Part shown: piece by piece, positions 1 through 9,696 of the stretch
How positions within the stretch are numbered: the first letter of the stretch is position 1
Layout of the letters: each line of letters opens with the position of its first letter
Origin: Hemileia vastatrix
Taxonomy: Eukaryota > Basidiomycota > Pucciniomycetes > Pucciniales > Zaghouaniaceae
DNA length: 64,000 nucleotides
Assembly (NCBI GenBank): GCA_030280995.1
Contig: JASXTE010000015.1
Coordinates: 27,967,001 to 28,031,000, forward strand
Direction: 5' to 3'
Notes under the pieces: model-generated
Databases searched by the model: none
Told to the model about the DNA's origin: nothing
What the model saw: the letters and a program-made list of their open reading frames with translations, nothing else
Position numbers and translations under genes: made by a program

Positions 1-753
1 ATCAGCCTTGCGGATTGAGAAAACATCAAGGAAATCGTGGTAGATTTCCGGTAGAGTTGATTTGATGGCTTCAACGTTTATTTGGTCGTCCTCTTCATCT
101 TCAAGAGAATCTGTCGAGGGGATACCTGTATTGAGAGAGCATAATTTGATTACTTCGAGGCAATTCAAATCCTCTTCGAGTGAAGTCATTGAGCTAGAAG
201 GGTTAGCCAATTGCTCATTTAAAGAAGGATCAGATGCTTGCAAGTCATCTGGCAGAGACTTGTCCTCTAGCAGGACGTTGTCAGGCGGGTTGTTTAACTC
301 CCTATTGACCTGCATTGAAGAATCAGAAATATACTTAAAGCGTGGGGTGATCAATCCCCTAGTCCAATCAATTTTGGGATTCCAATGCGTTAAAAAGTCA
401 TGGCCAAGAATGGTATCGTCCATCCTTGGGGCATCCAAGACTGATAATTCCCACTCGAAGGGGGGAAAATTCAGAAAGTTGAAAACCCATAAAATTTTCT
501 TACTTACCCAATATTTGGGTTCCTCTGATTCGACCAAATAGATGGGAGTTCGATCGATATCTGTAAATGTTAGTTGAAGCTTCTTGGCAAAAGATAAACT
601 AACAAAAGAAATTGAAGCTCCAGAGTCTATAAGACAACTGAAGGGGATATCCTCCTTAAAAAGAATGAATCTCAAGCGGTTTAAGGCAACTCCAGTCCTT
701 AAGACATGGAGGTTCTGTGCACTGGGAGAGATAAGATAGTTTGCTTTGCACAC
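1..753 (-). CDS. pol: Start of A1 pol (protease region), partial
   Basis: This is the N-terminal part of the A-type Pol polyprotein on the minus strand, continuing past the left edge. It holds the retropepsin-like aspartic protease with the catalytic Asp-Ser-Gly triad near 625, followed by the linker to reverse transcriptase. Compared with A2 it has about seven base changes, some of them amino-acid changes, and no stop in the visible part. Like A2 it lies in the -1 frame relative to gag and is entered at the slippery site at 771-777. The printed start is only the first downstream in-frame alternative codon; translation is expected to come from Gag by frameshift. Confidence 0.7.
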   Translation of the reverse strand, partial: MCKANYLISPSAQNLHVLRTGVALNRLRFILFKEDIPFSCLIDSGASISFVSLSFAKKLQLTFTDIDRTPIYLVESEEPKYWVSKKILWVFNFLNFPPFEWELSVLDAPRMDDTILGHDFLTHWNPKIDWTRGLITPRFKYISDSSMQVNRELNNPPDNVLLEDKSLPDDLQASDPSLNEQLANPSSSMTSLEEDLNCLEVIKLCSLNTGIPSTDSLEDEEDDQINVEAIKSTLPEIYHDFLDVFSIRKAD

Positions 754-767
754 AAGTAAACTATCTA

Positions 768-1955
768 CTAGTTTTTTGACTTCGAACTAGTACCTTCTCT
801 TTCCTTCAACTTTACACAGTCTTCCAACTTGTGCTTACCCCCACAATACATACATAACCCATTATCTGCTCGTCTCTTCCTCTCAGCTTCTTTAAGTTCC
901 CCTTTAGGATCCAGTACTTTGCTGATATCGCCTGGGGTCGAGCCTTTTGGTCGAGGTTTATCCTTTCCCTTATTGGGTTTGGATTGAGTCGAGGAGGATT
1001 GATTTGGTCGTGGGTGTGAAGAAGGTCCCGATTTAAAATTTAGGCCTTGAGATTTGTTGGCATATCGACGATGTTGAAGTCGTCCTTGATAAACGCCGTC
1101 AAGTTCGAGGGTTCGATCCATTAAATCCGTTAAAGTAGTCATCTTCTGACCGTGAAGATTTAATTGATCCAGAATCCTCGAAGGAAGTCCTTTCTTGAAA
1201 TGATACTTAAGGGCAGAATCATTCCAACCTACTCGAGTTTGAAGTGCTCTGAAGTTCGAGATATATTCAGAGGCTTTACCATTATCACTCATGCAAAGAA
1301 AATCAAGTTCAATTTCTGCGTTGTCCGTTTTATTAGGGTCCCCAAACAATGTAAAAAGTTGGTCTTCAAACTTTTCCCAATTATTGATAAGTAAGTGGGT
1401 TTCTGTCGAAGAAAGCATGAGTAGATAAGGTTCGAACCATCTTGCTGCTTTCCCGGCTAGGAATGAAGAAGCGTAAACAACCTTTGATCAGTCGCTGTTA
1501 AAGGTTCGAGGGTCATTATGGAACAGTAGCTTGCAGGTTTGCAAGAAGGGTCGCAATCTGTCGGGGTGATCTCCGTCGAATTTGTCAGGAGATTTCATAG
1601 AAGGAGTTTTGAACTTAGATCCCTCTGAAGACGTTGGATTTGAAAGGGTTTTCATAAAAAGTCTCATGAAATCTTCCAGAGAGTTAGATGGTCCCGGTTC
1701 TGAGGATTGGCCAGAAGGGTGATTGGCAGGGGCGGATGGTGCCTCATGCATTGTATCCTCTCCTTCTTCTTCATCACTAGAATCCTCAAAATCTTGTGGA
1801 ATGTCTTCTACAGATTGAACTGAATGTTGCTGTTCCCTAAGGTTGAGTGGTTCCAAAGAGTGAGTGCGAGAAACAGACCTTGTGGCTGTTGGCCTGCCTC
1901 TAGCGCGAGCTCTAGTAGTAGCGCCTGTAGGAGGAGTGCGTTGAACAGGTGCCAT
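768..1955 (-). pseudogene. gag: Gag of A1, broken by a TGA
   Basis: This is the capsid/nucleocapsid precursor of the retrotransposon. The ATG at 1955 begins an Arg/Thr/Ser-rich N terminus, followed by a Glu-rich stretch, the capsid-like region and a zinc knuckle of form C-x2-C-x3-H-x4-C near the end. A TGA at 1488-1490 replaces the CGA (Arg) found in A2, a CpG to TpG change, and the frame then stays open to the normal stop at 768. Other differences from A2 are single substitutions. The protein would stop after 155 of 395 residues, so this copy cannot supply Gag. Confidence 0.85.
771..777 (-). promoter_or_regulatory. -1 frameshift heptamer of A1
   Basis: On the minus strand the last gag codons read TCA AAA AAC TAG. 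The heptamer A AAA AAC is a classical -1 slippery sequence, placed directly before the gag stop. It is identical to the site in A2 at 8441-8447. Confidence 0.7.
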
Positions 1956-2011
1956 TTAAAATTTTAGAAACACCTAAAAGGACGTAGTAGTGCAAAGAAT
2001 GAGAACTACGG

Positions 2012-2026
2012 AGATTTAAATTATAC
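2012..2026 (-). promoter_or_regulatory. Self-priming primer site of A1 (one mismatch)
   Basis: This sequence lies directly inside the LTR. It is nearly complementary to an LTR segment near the predicted RNA start (2353-2366). A single base differs from the perfect 14-nt match seen in A2. Confidence 0.5.
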
Positions 2027-2803
2027 TGTCACCGGACGACCTACGCACAAGGTCGAGGATGTTCCTGTAAGTGAGATGAGGGATTTTAGAAACTTCTTCG
2101 AATCACAGAGGAATGATTCGAGGAAATGATTTGAAGGTCACTCGAAGTAATAGCTATAGGTTTGAGGTTCGATCGAGAAGAATTATAAACTAGTTCCAAG
2201 GTAATAATAATTCTTAAAATCTCACGAAGGGTTGGAAACTCAATAATCAAAGATTTAGGATTTAGAAATGAATATTTAAGAAGGTAAAAGAAAGATACAA
2301 TAACAATGATTTAACTTTTAAGGATTTACCACTATTAATGTAAATAAGATATTATAATTTAATTCTAAGGAATATCGAACCAAATAACCAACTCCTTTTA
2401 TATCCTTTGTTCCTCCTCGCATTGACCTCCCTTCCATCTCAGCATTCCCATTCCATTGACCATTACTAACATATACTTAGACCCTCTCTACTAAATATCC
2501 GTTCATGCTCAATTTTCCCCTTTTAATTAATTAACAAAACTTTAATGGAAAAAAACTACTACTATACTATTTTGTTGATCCTAGCGCTGTGCGTCGCTTA
2601 TTGAAAAGGACTAAGGTACCCTATTGGGAGATTGACTAATTTAGATTTAGAGTTTTAGGCTAGCGCAGTTAAATAGCAGTACACAAAGGAAAAATCGCAG
2701 TTGCTATGGAGAATTGCTTTCTGCGCTTCGAGTATAGATTTAGGACTCGATATTATTGATTTATTGAGTTAATTTCGCTTCGAGTGTCACGTGGCGCGTG
2801 ACA
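2027..2803 (-). repeat. LTR shared by A1 (5') and A2 (3')
   Basis: This 777-bp LTR is bounded by the inverted repeat TGTCAC ... GTGACA and is almost identical to the LTR at 9697-10473. On the left it abuts the A1 leader and gag, and on the right it abuts the 3' internal region of A2. It therefore acts as 5' LTR for one unit and 3' LTR for the other. On the minus strand it carries a TATAAAA box followed about 35 nt later by the likely RNA start. No polypurine tract is visible at its right edge, which is unusual for a 3' LTR. A weaker alternative is that A1 inserted separately beside a 3'-truncated A2. Confidence 0.8.
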
Positions 2804-2813
2804 GATGCCTGGG

Positions 2814-2820
2814 TATAAAA
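2814..2820 (+). promoter_or_regulatory. TATA box of the antisense gene in A2
   Basis: TATAAAA lies 11 bp past the LTR edge and about 95 bp upstream of the ATG at 2913, on the strand of the two-exon gene. Spacing and sequence suit a core promoter; transcription is inferred. Confidence 0.45.
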
Positions 2821-2912
2821 AACGCGAACTCCGTTGAGCTTGAACCATCTTCCCACACTAATTTCCCTTGTCTAATACTTTTTTCCCTCATCTCTTAAAT
2901 ATTTATTTTATA

Positions 2913-3864
2913 ATGAACTGCCCTACTCCCACACCCACGCCTCCACACCCTAAAGTGGATAGGGGAATAATCACACGACAGTTTTCACAGACTTTCACGG
3001 CTTGTGAAAGCATGAAATATTTCTGTGTTGAAAGTACGGCGACTCGAGGCCCTCGCCAGAAATGCGAGTTTTTCCGTTGGCGGCGAGTGGCATGCGATGC
3101 GTTGACGAAGAACGCGGAAATCGAAAAACGATTTACAAAAACTAAATTTTGTGTAGTTCCGAAGACCAAAAAGGTGGTCGAAGAAATTTGGGATGTCTCG
3201 ATCGAAGATGAACAATCGGTGGGGGAAAATGATAAGGGGATGAACAACGAGATCTCAACCTGGGTAACCCAGGCCACGAGTTCGAAGCGAGGTGTCGAGG
3301 AAGAGGTCGAAGAATTGGTGGAGGAGGATGAAGATGAAGTCCCTGTTCCAGGGCGGGCACCCAAGAAACGACGGGTGGTCATCGAGGACGATGAGGAGGA
3401 GAGAGAGGTAGAAGTCGAAGTGGCGCCCAGGTTATTTCTGGAGTCTGATCCCATCTTCGAGGTAAGTTTTAATTGTTTTATTTCAAGGATGAAGTTACTG
3501 ATGAGTCTTGTTTTAGACATTGAATAACCTTGAAGAGCCGATTGCGGAGCCTGCGCTGGTTATACCAACTGAGGCAAACCCTCCAGCCACGGAAGTAGTT
3601 GAAGAGCCCGAAGACACCCTGGACCAGGTGTGGTCGAAGAAACCTCATCAAGGTCGACGAGTAAGGTTCGTGGAAGAACTATGTGGGGAGGTCGATGCTA
3701 TTATTGACGCTGCTTCCTTCGACGTGGCAGAGGAGCTCTTGGAGATTGGAGAGGTGGTTCCAGTAGGAGAGGAGGAGGTATTTGAGAAATGCAGGAAGGA
3801 GATAAGGGTAGTTTTGGAGAAAATGAAAAGATTGGTTCGAGAAAAATTAAAAGAAAAAATTTGA
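2913..3864 (+). CDS. Antisense accessory protein with GRF-like zinc finger, two exons
   Basis: This is an opposite-strand gene between the chromodomain and the 3' LTR of A2. Exon 1 is 2913-3461 and exon 2 is 3517-3864. The 55-bp intron begins GTAAGT and ends TTTTAG, and joining keeps the frame, giving 298 residues. The first ATG in a long open frame was chosen. Residues 3-56 resemble a GRF-type zinc finger: possible ligands Cys3, His12, Cys38 and Cys51, with YFC at 36-38 and KCEFFRW at 50-56 as the best match. Residues about 128-171 are very acidic around a basic nuclear-import-like PKKRRV. The C terminus is Glu/Lys-rich. A nucleic-acid-binding nuclear role is inferred. It could instead be a captured host gene. 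Confidence 0.6.
3462..3516 (+). other. Spliceosomal intron in the antisense gene
   Basis: This is a 55-bp GTAAGT...TTTTAG interval. Removing it joins two open frames without shift (183 plus 115 codons). Fungal introns are commonly of this size. Confidence 0.65.
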
Positions 3865-4790
3865 AATGAAAAGGAGATGTAAAGAAGTAGAGAAAAAAAA
3901 TTGTATTTTAGTTTTATTTTATTTTTATTTTATTTTATTATTAGTATTATTTTTTTTATTGTAGGTGAATGTTGTTAATTTTACAAGATTTGAGAGAGAG
4001 AGAAAAAGAAGAGAAAAAAAAGAAAAAAGAAGTTTTAAATAAAAAATTTTAGAATTTGAAAGAAGAATTTTAAAGAAAGAAAAAAGGTTGTTTTTAATTG
4101 AAGGAAGTTTTTAGTGTTTTTAAAAGGAAAATTTTTATGTAAGAAAAGAGAGAGAAAAAGAAACAGTTTTGTGATTGAGATGAGTTTGTTAAATTGAGGA
4201 TTTAATTTTTTTTTTTTTTTTTTTTTTAAGAAATTTTAGTTGAAAAGAGAGGAAGAAGAAAGAAAAGAAAAAAAACAGAATTTAGAATTTAAGAGAGTTT
4301 GGAAAGAAGATTTATTTGTTTCGAAGAATTATTATAGGGAGATTCAGGGGTTGAAGTTAAGTTCGAGGAAATGGTCGTGTCGTACAAGATTTGATGATTC
4401 GAAGGAAAGAAAGTTTTTTTTTTAAAAGAGAGAATAAATTTTTTGGAAGAGAAATTTTTGAAGAGAATTTTAAATTTAAGAAAAGAATGTATTTAAAGAA
4501 TTGAAAAAGAAAAGAAAGAAAATATTTAGAGAGATTTATGAGTTTTTTATTTTATTTTATTATTTATGTTTATTCTATTTTATTTTATTTTATTTTACTT
4601 TATTTTATTTAATTTAATTTTATTTAATTTTAATTTTGATTTTAATTTTAGTTGGTTTTGGAGGAAATTTTATAGAAGGAGAAGAAAGAAAAAGAAGAGA
4701 TAAAAAAGAAAACAAGGCTAAGAAATTTAAGAGATGTTTTAGATTTTAAAGAAAGAAAGAAAAGAAAAGAAAAGTTTAAATAAAGAAATT
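3865..4790. repeat. Purine-rich low-complexity segment
   Basis: About 900 bp follow the antisense gene and reach the chromodomain stop of A2. The plus strand is strongly A/G-biased with GAAAGAAAAG-type runs. It also has a T-run near 4207-4227 and TTTTA-type stretches near 3905-3960 and 4540-4650. No convincing gene is seen; a 61-codon frame at 4240 is only an effect of missing stops in purine-rich DNA. Confidence 0.7.
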
Positions 4791-7700
4791 TTAAGGTTTT
4801 GGTTTTAAAGGATATTTCGAATGAAAAGTTTTTAGGAGTTCAGGATCGTTAGAAACCTTGATGGCTGGTTCCCAGGATGTTTTGTCTGAGTCATTGAGGA
4901 AGCCTTCCCATTCCACGAGGTATTGAAGTTTCCCCTTGCGTATTCTTGAATCAAGGATACGACTTACTTCCCACTCTAGATGATCTTCTACTTTTATCGG
5001 TTCCGGAGGGGGTTGGTTCTTGCCCGGGTATATTTCTCGAGCCAGTTCCAGGAGAGATACATGGAAAACAGGGTGAATCGCCTGCCATTTAGGAGGTAAC
5101 TTGAGTTGAAATGCAGTTTTAGAGACTTCAGAGTTGATTTCGAATGGTCCCAAGTGCTTTTCAGCCAGTTTCTTTGATGGTCTTGTTGTTTGGATGTTTC
5201 GTGCATCAAGCCATACTTTGTCGCCTGGTTTAAAGGAAGGAGCATATTGTCGATGTTTGTCGGCCTGTTCCTTGTATCTTCGAATTGCTGATTCCAAATT
5301 TGTTTTAAGTTCTTCTTGGAGTCGTGATATAGTTCGAAGATAATGTTCCGCAGGATGATTAGTTCCTACATGAATTGAGTTGAATCGAGGATGTCGTCCA
5401 TAAATGGTTTCGAAGGGAGATTGTCGTGTCAAAGAATGAGTCGAGTTATTATAAGCAAATTCGGCCAATGGTAACCATGTGGTCCAATCGTCTTGTTGGT
5501 AACTGACATACATTCGAAGATATTGTTCGAGGATTTGGTTAACTCTTTCTGTTTGATCATCGGTTTCAGGGTGATAGGCCGTGGAGAGATTCCTCGTGAT
5601 ATTGAGTTGTCAACACAGTTGGGTCCAGAATGTGGATACAAACAATGAGCCTCTATCTGAAATAATATCATTTGGTAAGCCGTGTTTAGAAAATACATAT
5701 TCTAGAAACAATTTTGACAAATCTTCTGCTGTAGCAGTAGTAGTGGTTTTAATAAAAATAGACATTTTTGAAAATCTATCTACTATTACTAATATAGCAT
5801 CAAAATCATTAGAAATAGGAAGTTGAGAAATGAAATCCATCGATAAAGATTCCCAAGGTTTAGAGGGAATAGGAAGTGGTTGAAGCAACCCATGCTTCCG
5901 GTGACGGGGAGCCTTATTCCTATTACATTCGTAACAAGCTTTTATATAGGCCTTGATTTCCTTGGTCATACCTGGCCAGAAGAAATCCCTTGCTATTAAC
6001 TGGTAGGTTTTATCAACCCCAAAATGACCAGCTAACGGAGAATCATGTTGACTATTGAAAATCCATAATTTTATCTCATTGTTGTCGGGTATGACTACTC
6101 TACCTTCGAAGACTAATAGACCTGATTCAATACTAAATCTTTTGGCCCCTTGCTTCGAGAGTATTTTGTCTTTTAACCCTAAACAATAATCGTCCTTCGA
6201 CTGAGCTTCGAGGATGTTGGATAGTGGATTTCGAAAAGATTGAATTTTCATCGAATTAAGTTGATGAGTCGTTAACATTGATTCGTTGAAGATTGATTGC
6301 ACATTTGCTGGGTTCTTGTCAGCAAATGCGTCCCCCCGCTGTGGGTAAACGTCTTCCCGACGTGACAAGATATCTGGGACAATGCAGTTTTTTCCTGGGC
6401 GATAGGAAATAGAGAAAGAAAATTCGGACAAAAATTCAGCCCACCTGGCTTGACGCCTGGTTAACACTTTAGAAGACATGAAGTATTTCAAAGGATTATG
6501 ATCTGTTAAAATTTGAAAAGGACTATCTAGGGGGAGAAGAAAAGAACGCCATTTTTTAAGACAATGGATAATAGCTAAAAGCTATTTGTCATGAATTTCG
6601 TAATTTAATTCCGCGGCTATGAGTTTGCATGACTCAAAAGCAACAGGATGAAACAAATTTGTTTCAGGATTTAATTGGGAGATGACCCCTGCAATAGCAT
6701 AATCGCTCGCATCTGTCTCAACTATTGTCGAGGCAGAAGGATCAAAATGCCGAAGAATTGGGGCTGTGGTGAACGCCGTTTTTAGTGCTTCTAATTCCTT
6801 TTGTGCTGTAGAAGTAAAAACAAAAGGAATATCTTTTCTAAGAAGAGAAGTAAGATTGGAAATAGTTTTAGAGTAATCTTTAATAAATCTTCTATAGAAG
6901 TTTGCAAAACCCAAAAATCCTTGGAGTGATTTAATGTTTTTGGGCTCAGGCCATTCCAGGATTTTCTGGACTTTTTTGTCATCCATGACTAAACCGTCAG
7001 TGGACAACGTAAAACCCAAAAAATCAATTGATTTGAGGTGGAATTCGCATTTATTATGCTTGGCGTAGAGACCATGATCTCGAAGACGATTTAGGACCTG
7101 TCGAACATGATGAATATGTTCATCCAGTGTTTTTGAGAATATTAAAATATCATCTAAATAGACGACTACAAATTGTTCAACAACATCTTGAAAGATATCA
7201 TTAACAAAAGTTTGAAAAGTTGAAGGTGCGTTACATAATCCAAAAGGCATAACTAAATATTCAAAACTACCAAATCTAGTGCGCATTGCAGTCAGTGGTT
7301 CATGACCTTCCGCAATGCGAATAAGATTGTAAGCGCCTCTAAGATCAATTTTAGAAAATAAATTAGCACCATTGAAAAGGGTAAAAAGTAATGACATAGG
7401 AGGAACAGGATATGCATTCTTCTTTGTGACTGTGTTGAGCTTTCTATAGTCAACACACAACCTAAGACTACCGTCCTTCTTTTTTACAAAAAGGACAGGG
7501 GAGCCGGTTGGAGATTTACTGGCTCTGATGAAACCTTTGGCTACATTCTCTGCAATGTAGTCTCGAAGAACTTGAGATTTGTCCTTCGATAAAGAATAGA
7601 CAGGACCTGCCGGAGGTACTGGGCCTATTAACTCTATTTGATGGTCGTAGGGTCGATGAGGTGGTAACTTATCGGCCTTGCGGATTGAGAAAACATCGAG

Positions 7701-8450
7701 GAAATCGTGGTAGATTTCCGGTAGAGTTGATTTGATGGCTTCAACGTTTATTTGGTCGTCCTCTTCATCTTCAAGAGAATCTGTCGAGGGGATACCTGTA
7801 TTGAGAGAGCATAATTTGATTACTTCGAGGCAATTCAAATCCTCTTCGAGTGAAGTCATTGAGCTAGAAGGGTTAGCCAATTGCTCATTTAAAGAAGGAT
7901 CAGATGCTTGCAAGTCATCTGGCAGAGACTTGTCCTCTAGCAGGACGTTGTCAGGCGGGTTGTTTAACTCCCTATTGACCTGCATTGAAGAATCAGAAAT
8001 ATACTTAGAGCGTGGGGTGATCAATCCCCTAGTCCAATCAATTTTGGGATTCCAATGCGTTAAAAAGTCATGGCCAAGAATGGTATCGTCCATCCTTGGG
8101 GCGTCCAAGACTGATAATTCCCACTCGAAGGGGGGAAAATTCGGAAAGTTGAAAACCCATAAAACTTTCTTACTTACCCAATATTTGGGTTCCTCTGATT
8201 CGAACAAATAGATGGGAGTTCGATCGATATCTGTAAATGTTAGTTGAAGCTTCTTGGCAAAAGATAAAATAACAAAAGAAATTGAAGCTCCAGAGTCTAT
8301 AAGACAACTGAAGGGGATATCCTCCTTAAAAAGAATGAATCTCAAGCGGTTTAAGGCAACTCCAGTCCTTAAGACATGGAGGTTCTGTGCACTGGGAGAG
8401 ATAAGATAGTTTGCTTTGCACACAAGTAAACTATCTACTAGTTTTTTGAC
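4791..8450 (-). pseudogene. pol: Pol of A2: protease, RT, RNase H, integrase, chromodomain
   Basis: This is one continuous minus-strand frame of about 1,220 codons, entered from gag by -1 frameshift. In order it has an aspartic protease (Asp-Ser-Gly near 8295), reverse transcriptase with catalytic YLDD at 7149-7160, RNase H (DAS), and integrase. Integrase shows the H2C2 zinc region, DD-E residues and a GPF module. A C-terminal chromodomain (WEVSRILDSR, then VEWEGF) normally tethers integration to modified chromatin. Two nonsense codons break the frame: TAG at 6582-6584 in RNase H, and TGA at 5610-5612 just before the integrase catalytic Glu. All parts are otherwise present and in frame, so inactivation looks recent. 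Confidence 0.9.
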
Positions 8451-9625
8451 TTCGAACTAGTACCTTCTCTTTCCTTCAACTTTACACAGTCTTCCAACTT
8501 GTGCTTACCCCCACAATACATACATAACCCATTATCTGCTCGTCTCTTCCTCTCAGCTTCTTTAAGTTCCCCTTTAGGATCCAGTACTTTGCTGATATCG
8601 CCTGGGGTCGAGCCTTTTGGTCGAGGTTTATCCTTTCCCTTATTGGGTTTGGATTGAGTCGAGGAGGATTGATTTGGTCGTGGGTGTGAAGAAGGTCCCG
8701 ATTTAAAATTTAGGCCTTGAGATTTGTTGGCATATCGACAATGTTGAAGTCGTCCTTGATAAACGCCGTCAAGTTCGAGGGTTCGATCCATTAAATCCGT
8801 TAAAGTAGTCATCTTCTGACCGTGAAGATTTAATTGATCCAGAATCCTCGAAGGAAGTCCTTTCTTGAAATGATACTTAAGGGCAGAATCATTCCAACCT
8901 ACTCGAGTTTGAAGTGCTCTGAAGTTCGAGATATATTCAGAGGCTTTACCATTATCACTCATGCGAAGAAAATCAAGTTCAATTTCTGCGTTGTCCGTTT
9001 CATTAGGGTCCCCAAACAATGTAAAAAGTTGGTCTTCAAACTTTTCCCAATTATTGATAAGTAAGTGGGTTTCTGTCGAAGAAAGCATGAGTAGATAAGG
9101 TTCGAACCATCTTGCTGCTTTCCCGGCTAGGAATGAAGAAGCGTAAACAAACTTTGATCGGTCACTGTTAATGGTTCGAGGGTCATTATGAAACAGTAGC
9201 TTGAAGGTTTTCAAGAAGGGTCGCAATCTGTCGGGGTGATCTCCGTCGAATTTGTCAGGAGATTTCATAGAAGGATTTTTGAACTTAGATCCCTCTGAAG
9301 ATGTTGGATTTGAAAGGGTTTTCATAAAAAGTCTCATGAAATCTTCCAGAGAGTTAGATGGTCCCGGTTCTGAGGATTGGACAGAAGGGTGATTGGCAGG
9401 GGCGGATGGTGCCTCATGCATTGTATCCTCTCCTTCTTCTTCATCACTAGAATCCTCAAAATCTTGTGGAATGTCTTCTACAGATTGAACTGAATGTTGC
9501 CGTTCCCTAAGGTCGAGTGGTTCCAAAGAGTGAGTGCGAGAAACAGACCTTGTGGCTGTTGGCCTGCCTCTAGCGCGAGCTCTAGTAGTAGTGCCCGTAG
9601 GAGGAGTGCGTTGAACAGGTGCCAT
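8438..9625 (-). CDS. gag: Gag of A2, intact
   Basis: This is a 395-residue structural polyprotein from the ATG at 9625 to the TAG at 8438-8440. The Arg-rich N terminus (about residues 14-30) is followed by a Glu/Asp-rich patch. A capsid-like region begins near SPDKFDGD and includes QLFTLFGDPN. A basic linker and a zinc knuckle C-x2-C-x3-H-x4-C (CMYCGGKHKLEDC) lie near the end. It packages element RNA in cytoplasmic particles. It is the only intact A protein in the window and could act in trans. The final codons overlap the frameshift heptamer. Confidence 0.9.
   Translation of the reverse strand: MAPVQRTPPTGTTTRARARGRPTATRSVSRTHSLEPLDLRERQHSVQSVEDIPQDFEDSSDEEEGEDTMHEAPSAPANHPSVQSSEPGPSNSLEDFMRLFMKTLSNPTSSEGSKFKNPSMKSPDKFDGDHPDRLRPFLKTFKLLFHNDPRTINSDRSKFVYASSFLAGKAARWFEPYLLMLSSTETHLLINNWEKFEDQLFTLFGDPNETDNAEIELDFLRMSDNGKASEYISNFRALQTRVGWNDSALKYHFKKGLPSRILDQLNLHGQKMTTLTDLMDRTLELDGVYQGRLQHCRYANKSQGLNFKSGPSSHPRPNQSSSTQSKPNKGKDKPRPKGSTPGDISKVLDPKGELKEAERKRRADNGLCMYCGGKHKLEDCVKLKEREGTSSKSKN
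8441..8447 (-). promoter_or_regulatory. -1 frameshift heptamer A AAA AAC of A2
   Basis: The gag frame reads TCA AAA AAC TAG. Slipping back one base gives AAA AAA CTA and enters the pol frame, which is open across the site. The heptamer is of the best-known -1 type and touches the gag stop codon. No downstream pseudoknot was worked out. Confidence 0.75.
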
Positions 9626-9681
9626 TTAAAATTTTAGAAACACCTAAAAGGACGTAGTAGTGCAAAAAATGAGAACTACGG

Positions 9682-9696
9682 AGAATTAAATTATAC
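9682..9696 (-). promoter_or_regulatory. Self-priming primer-binding site of A2
   Basis: One base inside the 5' LTR, the minus strand reads TATAATTTAATTCT. It is perfectly complementary over 14 nt to the LTR RNA segment at 10036-10023, where the transcript is predicted to begin. No tRNA-like TGG primer site is present. This is the geometry of Tf1-type self-priming. Confidence 0.65.

Larger units (their letters stand above)
1..2803 (-). mobile_element. Ty3/gypsy chromovirus A1, cut by window edge
   Basis: This is the 5' part of a minus-strand LTR retrotransposon. In element order it has the LTR (2803-2027), primer site, gag (1955-768) and the beginning of pol, which runs off the left edge. It is a near copy of A2: bases 1-2803 match 7671-10473 at a constant offset of 7670. 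Scattered single-base differences show that it is not a simple sequence duplication artefact. A1 and A2 share the LTR at 2027-2803, so the two units form a tandem array. Its gag carries a nonsense mutation, so this copy is defective. The rest of A1 should lie left of the window. Confidence 0.85.

Noticed and set aside
62..541. 159-codon plus-strand frame, repeated at 7732-8211
   Set aside because: It lies opposite the protease region of A pol in both copies and follows that sequence's coding pattern.
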